A stretch of 8,639 nt of DNA, from assembly GCA_002411515.1 (NCBI GenBank), contig DHTF01000060.1, positions 34,256-42,894 of the forward strand, given 5' to 3'. A model generated the notes under the pieces. That model was not told where the DNA came from. It made no database searches and was given only the letters and a program-made list of their open reading frames with translations. How positions within the stretch are numbered: position 1 is the stretch's first letter; each line of letters begins with the position of its first letter. The stretch comes from Proteiniphilum sp. UBA5267 (lineage in GTDB: Bacteria; Bacteroidota; Bacteroidia; Bacteroidales; Dysgonomonadaceae). Below are positions 1-6,861 of this stretch, in pieces. A program made the translations under genes and the position numbers.

Positions 1-57
1 GCTCTTTTTACGTTCCTCGAGGTCAATGGGTCCCCACAAAACATTGATAGGTCTCAT
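1..57 (-). CDS. Partial N-terminus of an unrecognised protein (runs off the left edge)
   Basis: An open reading frame starts with ATG at 57-55 on the minus strand and stays open to the window edge, giving 19 residues that begin MRPINVLWGP and end in a charged stretch (DLEERKKS). A perfect TAnnTTTG -7 element lies about 65 bp upstream at 130-123, which supports a real gene start here. The alternative ATG at 89-87 hits a stop after nine codons. I do not recognise the family. Nineteen residues are too few to assign a function, and a chance open frame of this length is quite possible. Confidence 0.4.
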   Translation of the reverse strand, partial: MRPINVLWGPIDLEERKKS

Positions 58-122
58 CTTTAGCTGTATATACCCCAATTTATAAACATGCGAAACTTGA
101 GTCATATATTAACAAATAGTCG

Positions 123-130
123 CAAAGATA
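123..130 (-). promoter_or_regulatory. Candidate Bacteroidota -7 element (TATCTTTG) for the gene leaving the left edge
   Basis: On the minus strand the sequence reads TATCTTTGCG, a perfect match to TAnnTTTG. No convincing TTTG-type -33 box sits 19-21 bp further upstream. The implied transcript would have a leader of about 60 nt before the ATG at 57. The same ten bases recur upstream of the small membrane protein gene (6740-6749), which favours a promoter role. Confidence 0.4.
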
Positions 131-261
131 ACGGTTGAATGATGATTTTACTACATTATTGCCATTTAAATTATCAATTCTCTTTTCTTCGACCTCTCGA
201 ATAAACAATTCATCTGACGGACTTGAAAAATTTCAATACCCTTTATTCCTTTTTTATTACT

Positions 262-295
262 TTTGTTTTAACAGAGGGATTGGTTGATCTCTTTG
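262..295 (+). promoter_or_regulatory. Weak candidate promoter for the PH-domain gene
   Basis: TTTG at 262-265 is followed after 22 bp by TCTCTTTG at 288-295, which matches TAnnTTTG except that the A is C. The implied start point is about 25 bp before the ATG at 324. The rest of the 58-323 intergenic stretch is AT-rich, and I see no gene in it. Confidence 0.3.
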
Positions 296-323
296 ATAAA
301 AGCTACACTTTAAAATTAATCGT

Positions 324-704
324 ATGTCAATATTTTCAGCCTTGCTCGGCAATGCAGGAACGGTCAGCCGGGAAGAATTAGAGAAAAAGTTTGGTAAGCT
401 GCTGATCGAATCGGAAGAGATCGAAGTGGGTTTCATGCTGATTCGCGACACATTTGTTTTTACCAACAAACGTCTGATCCTTGTGGATGTACAGGGGGTG
501 ATGGGTAAAAAGCAAGAATATAAATCAATTAACTACAAGAGCATATCGCGCTTCAGCGTGGAAACTGCGGGCACCTTCGACCTGGAAGCGGAATTGAAGA
601 TTTGGATCTCCAGTGAAGCAGAACCCAGCATCAAAAAGCAGTTTAACAAGTCGGTAAACGTGTACGAAGTGCAGAAGGTGCTTGCACATCATGTATTGGG
701 TTAA
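324..704 (+). CDS. Bacterial PH-domain protein (bPH_1 / DUF1696-like)
   Basis: This 126-residue soluble protein has no signal peptide or membrane segment. Its core resembles the bacterial pleckstrin-homology fold family bPH_1: a short N-terminal helix (about 15-27), then beta strands with the pattern FTNKRLILVDVQG at 46-58, then YKSINYKSISRFSVE at 66-80, and a C-terminal amphipathic helix (about 108-124, VYEVQKVLAHHVL). In characterised PH folds the barrel binds lipids or proteins; for the bacterial family the ligand is generally unknown, so no specific role can be given. It is monocistronic: a long AT-rich intergenic region lies upstream and the GH43 gene is convergent downstream, with 53 bp between the stop codons. 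The start at 324 is the only ATG before the conserved region and has no clear Shine-Dalgarno, which is normal in this phylum. Confidence 0.8.
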   Translation: MSIFSALLGNAGTVSREELEKKFGKLLIESEEIEVGFMLIRDTFVFTNKRLILVDVQGVMGKKQEYKSINYKSISRFSVETAGTFDLEAELKIWISSEAEPSIKKQFNKSVNVYEVQKVLAHHVLG

Positions 705-705
705 T

Positions 706-745
706 CATAAAAAAAACCACCCCGAAGGATGGCTCTTGTAGTAAG
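706..745 (-). terminator. Rho-independent terminator after the GH43 gene; near-copy of the enolase terminator
   Basis: On the minus strand, GAGCCATCC (735-727), loop TTCG (726-723) and GGGTGGTTT (722-714) form a nine-pair stem with G-U wobbles. A run of T follows, down to 709. The UUCG loop closed by C-G is an extra-stable tetraloop. Twenty-nine bases (717-745) are identical to 2374-2402. Relative to that copy the 3' arm has decayed toward the T tract, so the stem is weaker. It lies between convergent genes. Confidence 0.75.
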
Positions 746-759
746 GCATTCAGCGTTTC
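745..759. repeat. Second copy of the 15-bp eno-internal segment, at the GH43 stop codon
   Basis: This stretch is identical to 2639-2653. It begins at the last base of the terminator copy and ends inside the GH43 stop codon (TGA at 760-758, minus strand). It is not part of an open frame here. It looks like a remnant of enolase coding sequence. Confidence 0.65.
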
Positions 760-2299
760 AGTGTAGGTGGTTTAGATTAAAATAATTGAAGACAGCCGGT
801 TCGTCGGTTTTCCCCCTGTGGACCAAACCCGGACGGGCAACCCTGTCCCAACGGACCAGGAAGGAGCCATTCAGCGGCGTATTGCTCATCTGGTTCCAGC
901 TTTTGCCATCGGGGCCATGAAAAAAGGTAAGCATACATCCATTCCTCACCTCAATTTTTAAAAAGGGATGTACGTTCTCCGTCTCAGACCGGAACAGGAT
1001 GGTCTCCCTACCCTCCTTCACACTTTTCACGATCAATGTTTTATGCTGTATTCCCATGGCGATCATATTCTGATCGTCACCGTACAGGGTCAGCCCTTTC
1101 AGGCTACCATTCGTGTTACCAATTTGGGTTTCGTAGCTGTAGTGGGTACTCTGCGGGCGCAGACAGAGGACAGTGCCCTGTTTGGTCCCTGCTTTAGGCG
1201 CACCTGTCAAATTCAGCAAGCCGCTTTTTTGTGTTACACGAATGTCACTATAAGGATAATTCCAGGTCCAGTCCGCCTTCAGCGTTTTTCCGGAGAAGTC
1301 GTCGCTGAAATCAGCCAAGGGCAACTGCGCAGTACCTGCAAATGGGACCTGCAGCCTGATTGTGGCGTGCTTGCCGGGCTTGAATGCCAACCATCCATCA
1401 TCGGTACCAATCAGTTCATGCAGGATAGGCTGACGTCCCATATAAAAGGCATCACCCGACTGATAACCGTGACTGAGGTAGAACATCCGTCCGTCGGGTG
1501 TTTTTACTGCCGTGCCGTGCCCACAGGAAAGAAAATCACCATTACCTCCTGAAAGGATGGGGTTTCCGGCGTATTTTTCATAGGGTCCGCGGAAGTTTTT
1601 TGCACGTGCCACCCGCACATCATAGTCGCTGGAGGGACCACAACAGCTCTTTGCCGAATAAATGATGTAATAATAGTCTCCCTTTTTAAAATGATATTGT
1701 CCTTCCAGGCCTATCCTCTCTTCGTCTTTTAACAAAGTGAAAGGCTCTCCTTCGAGTTGCAATCCGTCGTCCGACAATCTGCTACCCAGCAGCTCAATGG
1801 GACGCTGGTCGAGTCCGTATGCTTTCCAGGTCAGAAATAACTGTCCCTCATCGTCAAACACAAAGGCATCAATTGCTTCCGTACCCAGCTCAACCAGGGG
1901 GCCATGATCGGTAAATTTCAGTGAGGTCCCCTTGGCTGTGGCCACGCCGATATAAGATGTATTGTCGGATTTTCTGCGGGCCGTATAATAGCAGAACATG
2001 GTTCCATGATGATAATACAACTCGGGTGCCCAAAAGGAATGAGAGGTCCATGAAGGTTTTTCGTTGAAAACATGTCCTGCCTGCTTCCAGTTAATCAGAT
2101 CGGTGGAAGTAAATATGGGATAAAAGGGAGCCCATTCCGACGACGTGGCCGTCGCGTAATAGGTATCTCCCACTTTAACGGCAGAAGGGTCGGCCATATC
2201 ACCTTTGATTACAGGATTTTCAAAAAAGGCATTTTCCTGTGCAGCAACGTGAGATAGCACAAGGACAGATACAATAACGAGGAGGTAAATTTTTTTCAT
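758..2299 (-). CDS. Secreted glycoside hydrolase family 43 (beta-xylosidase / alpha-L-arabinofuranosidase type)
   Basis: This 513-residue protein begins with a type I signal peptide (MKKIYLLVIVSVLVLSHVAA, no lipobox Cys), so it is exported. The five-bladed GH43 propeller spans about 28-320. It starts with DPSAVKVGDTYYAT, where D37 is the predicted general base. WAPE is at 90-93, D144 in EAIDAF is the pKa modulator, E199 in GLEGQ is the general acid, and H261 in CGHGTA is the usual central histidine. From about residue 330 (FSDDF) to the end there is a beta-sandwich like the GH43 C-terminal concanavalin-like domain. The family cleaves arabinose- or xylose-containing plant polysaccharides; the exact substrate cannot be read from sequence. 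An in-frame ATG at 2314 would add five residues (MKCGV), but the start at 2299 gives a canonical signal peptide and sits about 20 bp from the predicted transcription start. No SusC/SusD genes are beside it. Confidence 0.88.
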   Translation of the reverse strand: MKKIYLLVIVSVLVLSHVAAQENAFFENPVIKGDMADPSAVKVGDTYYATATSSEWAPFYPIFTSTDLINWKQAGHVFNEKPSWTSHSFWAPELYYHHGTMFCYYTARRKSDNTSYIGVATAKGTSLKFTDHGPLVELGTEAIDAFVFDDEGQLFLTWKAYGLDQRPIELLGSRLSDDGLQLEGEPFTLLKDEERIGLEGQYHFKKGDYYYIIYSAKSCCGPSSDYDVRVARAKNFRGPYEKYAGNPILSGGNGDFLSCGHGTAVKTPDGRMFYLSHGYQSGDAFYMGRQPILHELIGTDDGWLAFKPGKHATIRLQVPFAGTAQLPLADFSDDFSGKTLKADWTWNYPYSDIRVTQKSGLLNLTGAPKAGTKQGTVLCLRPQSTHYSYETQIGNTNGSLKGLTLYGDDQNMIAMGIQHKTLIVKSVKEGRETILFRSETENVHPFLKIEVRNGCMLTFFHGPDGKSWNQMSNTPLNGSFLVRWDRVARPGLVHRGKTDEPAVFNYFNLNHLH

Positions 2300-2324
2300 A
2301 ACACCGCATTTCATTATTTGGCTA

Positions 2325-2332
2325 CAAAGCTA
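2325..2332 (-). promoter_or_regulatory. Candidate -7 promoter element (TAGCTTTG) for the GH43 gene
   Basis: The minus strand reads TAGCTTTG, a perfect TAnnTTTG match, 26 bp before the chosen ATG at 2299. The best upstream partner is ATTG at 2352-2349, but its 16-bp spacing is short of the usual 19-21. If this element is used, the upstream ATG at 2314 would have almost no leader, which favours the 2299 start. Confidence 0.45.
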
Positions 2333-2361
2333 ACAAAAATGGGCTGAACAATGCGGCCGGC

Positions 2362-2402
2362 CATAAAAAAGAGCCACCCCGAAGGATGGCTCTTGTAGTA
2401 AG
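2362..2402 (-). terminator. Strong rho-independent terminator of enolase (UUCG tetraloop)
   Basis: On the minus strand, just after the enolase stop, GAGCCATCC (2392-2384), loop TTCG (2383-2380) and GGGTGGCTC (2379-2371) form a nine-pair stem with one U-G wobble. Six T (2370-2365) follow directly. This is a textbook intrinsic terminator. It separates enolase from the GH43 gene, so the GH43 gene should need its own promoter. Confidence 0.88.
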
Positions 2403-2416
2403 AATCAGAAAGATTG

Positions 2417-3736
<1,320 letters not shown>

Positions 3737-3758
3737 TTACCTAAACACCAATCATATA

Positions 3759-3778
3759 CCCGGGAAAAGGTTCCCCGG
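3759..3778 (-). promoter_or_regulatory. Hairpin in the enolase 5' leader
   Basis: CCCGGGAA (3759-3766), loop AAGG, and TTCCCCGG (3771-3778) pair with a single C-C mismatch. The hairpin lies in the predicted enolase leader, about 60 bp before the ATG. It has no T tract on either strand, so it is not an ordinary terminator. It might stabilise the abundant eno mRNA or mark the end of the marC transcript. Which of these it does, if either, cannot be decided from sequence. Confidence 0.4.
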
Positions 3779-3789
3779 ATAATCGCATA

Positions 3790-3797
3790 CAAATATA
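3790..3797 (-). promoter_or_regulatory. Candidate -7 promoter element (TATATTTG) for enolase
   Basis: The minus strand reads TATATTTG, a perfect TAnnTTTG match. The implied start point is near 3784, giving a leader of about 80 nt. No TTTG -33 box stands at the usual distance. A 13-bp odd palindrome (AAACAG, A, CTGTTT at 3812-3824) lies just upstream where -33 contacts would fall. Arms of this size occur by chance in a window of this length. Confidence 0.45.
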
Positions 3798-3870
3798 CAT
3801 ATTTTTTTGCGAAACAGACTGTTTGCGGACAGAAAGTTGGGGTTAAATGTTAATAAACAGGCGAAAGCAT

Positions 3871-4479
3871 TCAGGCCCCCGTACCATTCACGGTGGCAAT
3901 GAGCGTACTTAAATTGGAAGTGAGCAGCTTCACCGATATGGCCATGAGAATGACGCCGAAAAATTTGCGCAGAATGTAGGCACCGCTTTCTCCCAGTAAA
4001 CATTTTACCCGGTCGAGATACCGCAATACCAGATAGACAATCAGTAGGTTTAAGACAACTGCGACGATGATATTCATTGTGTGATATTCCGCACGCATAG
4101 AAAGCAGCGTGGTGAAGCTTCCCGGTCCGGCAATCAACGGAAAGACCACCGGAAAAAGAGTAGATGAATTATCGGGATTGCTTTGGTCATTCTTAAATAT
4201 CTCCACCCCAAAGATCATTTCGGTGGAGAGAATCAGCAGCACCACCGCACCGGCCACAGCAAATGCTGAAATGTCGAGCTGGAAGAGCTTCAGTATCCAC
4301 TCCCCGATGAAAAGGAAACCTATCAGGACGATGAGCGAATAGAACGCCGCCTTCTCAGCATGGATGGTTTTGTTCTGACTCTTCAAGTTCAAAAATATGG
4401 GGACTGATCCTGTTACGTCGATGATCGCAAACAAGACCAGAAAAGCACTCACTATTTCCACACCATTTAATGTCCACAT
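3871..4479 (-). CDS. MarC-family integral membrane protein
   Basis: This 202-residue, very hydrophobic protein has about six predicted membrane spans (roughly 7-29, 44-66, 70-92, 108-126, 133-153 and 170-192). It carries the family hallmarks: an N-terminal FAIIDVTGSVPIF segment (17-29) and the conserved PLIAGPGS at 114-121, in the order and at the length (about 200 residues) usual for the MarC/UPF0056 family. It sits in the cytoplasmic membrane. The physiological substrate of MarC proteins is not established; the original link to multiple antibiotic resistance was later not upheld, and some members have been annotated as amino-acid transporters. It has its own candidate promoter in the 88-bp gap after the glycosyltransferase gene. 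The downstream gap to eno is 170 bp, so co-transcription with eno is unlikely. Confidence 0.9.
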   Translation of the reverse strand: MWTLNGVEIVSAFLVLFAIIDVTGSVPIFLNLKSQNKTIHAEKAAFYSLIVLIGFLFIGEWILKLFQLDISAFAVAGAVVLLILSTEMIFGVEIFKNDQSNPDNSSTLFPVVFPLIAGPGSFTTLLSMRAEYHTMNIIVAVVLNLLIVYLVLRYLDRVKCLLGESGAYILRKFFGVILMAISVKLLTSNLSTLIATVNGTGA

Positions 4480-4528
4480 AAGAAATTTAGTTTTAGAATA
4501 ATGTCAGATTTTACTTTCATTTTGCATA

Positions 4529-4559
4529 CAAAAATACAAAAAATAACCCTAATGCCCAA
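4529..4559 (-). promoter_or_regulatory. Candidate promoter for the marC-family gene
   Basis: On the minus strand TTGG (4559-4556, one mismatch to TTTG) is followed after 19 bp by TATTTTTG (4536-4529), a perfect TAnnTTTG -7 element. This is the expected spacing for the main Bacteroidota sigma factor. The leader to the ATG at 4479 would be about 40 nt. Confidence 0.6.
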
Positions 4560-4567
4560 TTTTTACC

Positions 4568-5749
4568 TCAATATTGGACATGCGACGGCGTTATCTTTAC
4601 CAATGGGAAGGGATCAGGGTGTACGAAATTCAGGTATTTGATGATCATGAAAGCGTTGAAATGTTGAAAAAAGCGTTTTTGAAATGCCGCTAACGAGGCA
4701 CTGTTGGCGTTGCAGTCGGCTATATCATTCAGAAATGCATTCGCATGGAGAAACTGCTGCAGCGCGGGATGTAACGTGACCAGCATCGGCTCCACCTCCG
4801 CTTGTTCTTTCCCGAAAAAAGCATCCTTCCTGTCGAAGAGCTGTTTCAATGCCTTAAAAGCATCCGGCGAATAGGCCTTTAGCTGATCGTCGGGTTCGTT
4901 CAGGATCTTTTGCAGTGCAGGGCCAGTGCCAAAGGGTACACGATCTGAAAAACGGGCAAGGGGATATACCCACACGTTGTGGAGCTCAGCTATCCCCCCC
5001 AGAGCGAAGACTTTTTGCAGGAAATAGAAGTCTTCTCCACCCTGCTGCCGTCCCATTCCGCCCACGCGCACGTAGGCATCGGCCTTCACAGCAAAAGCCG
5101 ATCCAATGGTGTGGTGATACCACGGAAAGCCGACAAACTGTAACATTGCCCTAAAATATCGCAGATAATCCTCATACTGCCGCACCGCTCTTTCCAGCGA
5201 CGGGTTTTGCAGCTCCACCCGGTGAAAAAAATTATGCACCGTGGCATTCAATCGGTTATTACGGAGAAAAGCTTGGTAAATGGAGGTGAGAAAATTGACC
5301 GATATTGTACAATCAGCGTCCAGAGAAACAATCACGCCTTGCTCATTTCCTGTAGAAAAGAAATGTTGCACGGCCAGGTTCATCCCTATTTTCCGGGCCA
5401 GGCCTACCCCCGCATGTTTCCGGGGCAGCTCCTCAAACAACAATGGCAGAAAATATTGTTCTTTTGTGTTATGCGTTGCAGCAAACGCCCGGGCTTCTTC
5501 AAATGACTTCCGGTTCTGCAGGATTCCCTCACGGGTAGAACGTACACTTGAGTTGAACACGATCACCGTGGCAATTCTGATCTTGGGCGGCATGGCTTCC
5601 AGCAGACTGTGCAGTGTCGTGAACAAACCAGGTTCATTATAACAGGGTATCACCACCACCATGTCAGCAGCGAAATGCACAGGCAGAACGGTTTTTCCAT
5701 AATCTGGATGTTGCCTTTCTATATAAGTTTGCCAGTTCTTCCTGTTCAT
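4568..5749 (-). CDS. GT-A fold glycosyltransferase (family 2-like), acceptor unknown
   Basis: This 393-residue protein has no signal peptide or membrane span, so it is cytosolic or peripherally attached to the inner membrane. The nucleotide-sugar binding Rossmann-like half starts with MVVVIPCYNEP (30-40). The metal-binding DXD motif is D144-A-D146 in VSLDADC. The acceptor half has GSAFAV (216-221) and GGMGRQQGGEDFYF (230-243), where the ED at 239-240 is the usual position of the catalytic base in GT2 enzymes. A conserved-looking RVPFGTG follows at about 270. The C-terminal 100 residues are helical and unassigned. The family transfers sugars from nucleotide donors to lipids, polysaccharides or proteins; donor and acceptor here cannot be predicted. 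It stands alone, with a hairpin upstream and a promoter for the next gene downstream, and no polysaccharide cluster is adjacent. Confidence 0.85.
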   Translation of the reverse strand: MNRKNWQTYIERQHPDYGKTVLPVHFAADMVVVIPCYNEPGLFTTLHSLLEAMPPKIRIATVIVFNSSVRSTREGILQNRKSFEEARAFAATHNTKEQYFLPLLFEELPRKHAGVGLARKIGMNLAVQHFFSTGNEQGVIVSLDADCTISVNFLTSIYQAFLRNNRLNATVHNFFHRVELQNPSLERAVRQYEDYLRYFRAMLQFVGFPWYHHTIGSAFAVKADAYVRVGGMGRQQGGEDFYFLQKVFALGGIAELHNVWVYPLARFSDRVPFGTGPALQKILNEPDDQLKAYSPDAFKALKQLFDRKDAFFGKEQAEVEPMLVTLHPALQQFLHANAFLNDIADCNANSASLAAFQKRFFQHFNAFMIIKYLNFVHPDPFPLVKITPSHVQY

Positions 5750-5795
5750 AAGAAAAGTGTATTTGAGAAAAGGAATGCTTCGATGTAAACGGAAT

Positions 5796-5821
5796 AAGGG
5801 TTCTTCGTTGGAAGAACCCTT
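5796..5821 (-). terminator. Perfect 11-bp hairpin between the OmpH-like and glycosyltransferase genes; likely terminator
   Basis: AAGGGTTCTTC (5796-5806), loop GTTG and GAAGAACCCTT (5811-5821) pair without mismatch. The hairpin lies 22 bp past the stop codon of the OmpH-like gene. The T-rich tail on the minus strand is short and interrupted (TTATTCC), so termination may be partial or may depend on the stem alone. It is the natural 3' end of the upstream operon. Confidence 0.65.
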
Positions 5822-5843
5822 TCACATATAAAACATGCAGTGT

Positions 5844-6488
5844 TTAATCTTTTTTCTGTCCGTCTGCAGCGGCGGCGGTGACGGGACCGTATTTGTTATT
5901 GAGGAACTCAACTACATCGGCGGTGATATCATATTTATCATTGGCATAAAGTACGGTGCTTGTTGTCCGGTTACTAAATATGATCTCGTAATGCTTGTCC
6001 GCGTTGAATTCAACTAGTTTGGCTTTGATGGTGTCCTCCATCTGTATATTCAATTTCTCTTGCTCCAGCATGAACTCCTGCGTCAACCTTTCGGCTAGCT
6101 GCTGATACTCCTGATTCATTTGCACGATACGCTCCTGCTCCTGCTGTGCTCTTTCCTGACTCAGGAAAGCATTGTTGCGCAGTTTGCGGTCGAAATCCTG
6201 TGCAGCAGCATTGATTTGATTTTGTCTTTGGTTCAATGTAGCCCTTGTACTTTCCTCTTTTCTTAACAACGATTCGTTGAGGTCTTTGGCGAAATTATAA
6301 TTGATCAGCAGGGAATCCACATTCACATAGGCAATGGGCAATGTAATGGAAGAGTCGTTCAAAAAGAGCGAAAGATCATTACCGGCCGATCCGTTCACGG
6401 AAGATTTTGAGGTAAAGTGCAGGATGTAAAGAACAATTAACGCAATCGCCAACACTCCGCTGACGACGTAAGGAGTAGGATTCTTCAT
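5844..6488 (-). CDS. OmpH/Skp-family periplasmic coiled-coil protein with N-terminal membrane anchor
   Basis: This 214-residue protein has one hydrophobic segment near the N-terminus (about 7-25, YVVSGVLAIALIVLYILHF). A Ser/Asn/Gly-rich linker follows, then the OmpH-type entry strand ITLPIAYVNVDSLL (about 48-61), then a long Gln/Glu/Arg-rich helical region (about 65-160) with strong coiled-coil character, a short beta segment (KHYEIIFSNRTTSTVLYA) and an Ala-rich tail. Skp/OmpH proteins are periplasmic holdases that chaperone outer-membrane proteins. This order of strand, helical tentacle and strand fits that fold. The N-terminal segment has no obvious signal-peptidase site, so it may stay tethered to the inner membrane. 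It follows the small membrane protein gene by 11 bp, so the two are probably co-transcribed. A perfect hairpin lies downstream. Confidence 0.82.
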   Translation of the reverse strand: MKNPTPYVVSGVLAIALIVLYILHFTSKSSVNGSAGNDLSLFLNDSSITLPIAYVNVDSLLINYNFAKDLNESLLRKEESTRATLNQRQNQINAAAQDFDRKLRNNAFLSQERAQQEQERIVQMNQEYQQLAERLTQEFMLEQEKLNIQMEDTIKAKLVEFNADKHYEIIFSNRTTSTVLYANDKYDITADVVEFLNNKYGPVTAAAADGQKKD

Positions 6489-6499
6489 TTTTAATAGAT

Positions 6500-6721
6500 T
6501 TATAAATTATCTGATTTCAAGAATTTCTCAATGGGGCTTTCTCTTTTGCTCATTTCGGCATCCTGAGAGGTGGCGCAGTGGATACCTCTTTCCTGCATGG
6601 CTATGCTGTCGCCGATATGCAAGCTGGGGAATTTGCCGTCCTTGGTAAAAAAAACCCGTACACCCATCAATAAAATGGCGATGAACAAGATAATAATGCC
6701 CGGGATCAGTATACTTAACAT
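6500..6721 (-). CDS. Small single-span membrane protein, function unknown
   Basis: A 73-residue protein starts at the ATG at 6721-6719. A TTG three codons upstream (6730) is in frame but is a less likely start. It has one membrane span (about 3-25, SILIPGIIILFIAILLMGVRVFF), followed by a short cytosolic or periplasmic segment with KFPSLHIGD (30-38) and a single cysteine in GIHCATSQD (46-54), then a charged tail. From memory, similar short proteins with a KFP...HIG...CATSQD pattern are widespread in Bacteroidota and carry no assigned function. It is the first gene of a two-gene unit with the OmpH-like gene, 11 bp apart, which hints at an envelope role. It is divergent from pepD across a 140-bp region. 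Confidence 0.75.
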   Translation of the reverse strand: MLSILIPGIIILFIAILLMGVRVFFTKDGKFPSLHIGDSIAMQERGIHCATSQDAEMSKRESPIEKFLKSDNL

Positions 6722-6741
6722 AATTCTCAATTTTTACGACG

Positions 6742-6749
6742 CAAAGATA
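6742..6749 (-). promoter_or_regulatory. Candidate -7 promoter element (TATCTTTG) for the small protein/OmpH operon
   Basis: The minus strand reads TATCTTTGCG, a perfect TAnnTTTG match, 20 bp before the ATG at 6721. No good TTTG box stands 19-21 bp upstream. The short leader implied (about 15 nt) supports the ATG rather than the upstream TTG as start. Confidence 0.5.
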
Positions 6750-6799
6750 GTCTAATTAGCCAATTAAACCGCATTTTTTCTCATTAAAGAAGCTAAATT

Positions 6800-6831
6800 T
6801 TTGCTGGTACACTTTATTTCATGTATTTTTA
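6800..6831 (+). promoter_or_regulatory. Candidate promoter for the pepD operon
   Basis: TTTG at 6800-6803 is followed after 20 bp by TATTTTTA at 6824-6831, which matches TAnnTTTG at all but the last base. The spacing is ideal for a Bacteroidota promoter. The leader would be about 25 nt, with a purine-rich AAAAAGAG just before the ATG at 6862. Confidence 0.55.
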
Positions 6832-6861
6832 TCGATTCTAAATCCACAAAAAAAAGAGATT

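Noticed and set aside
58..323. Possible small RNA or mobile-element end in the AT-rich intergenic stretch.
   Set aside because: I found no terminal inverted repeats, no stable hairpin with a T tract and no tRNA-like fold; only weak promoter elements are visible.
968..1552. A 194-codon plus-strand open frame antisense to the GH43 gene.
   Set aside because: It has no recognisable domain and an odd composition. The opposite strand encodes a full GH43 enzyme with all catalytic residues, so this is a shadow of that gene.
2355..2362. GC-rich palindrome GGCCGGCC in the eno-GH43 gap.
   Set aside because: It is a short isolated palindrome with no T tract or partner site; most likely chance.
3812..3824. 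Odd palindrome AAACAG-A-CTGTTT upstream of the enolase -7 element, a possible operator.
   Set aside because: Six-base arms with a short spacer are expected by chance in a window of this size, and no regulator is suggested by the context.
3752..4003. A minus-strand 83-codon frame overlapping the marC 3' end and the eno leader.
   Set aside because: It is out of frame with the clear MarC-family gene, has low-complexity character, and would end inside the predicted eno leader.
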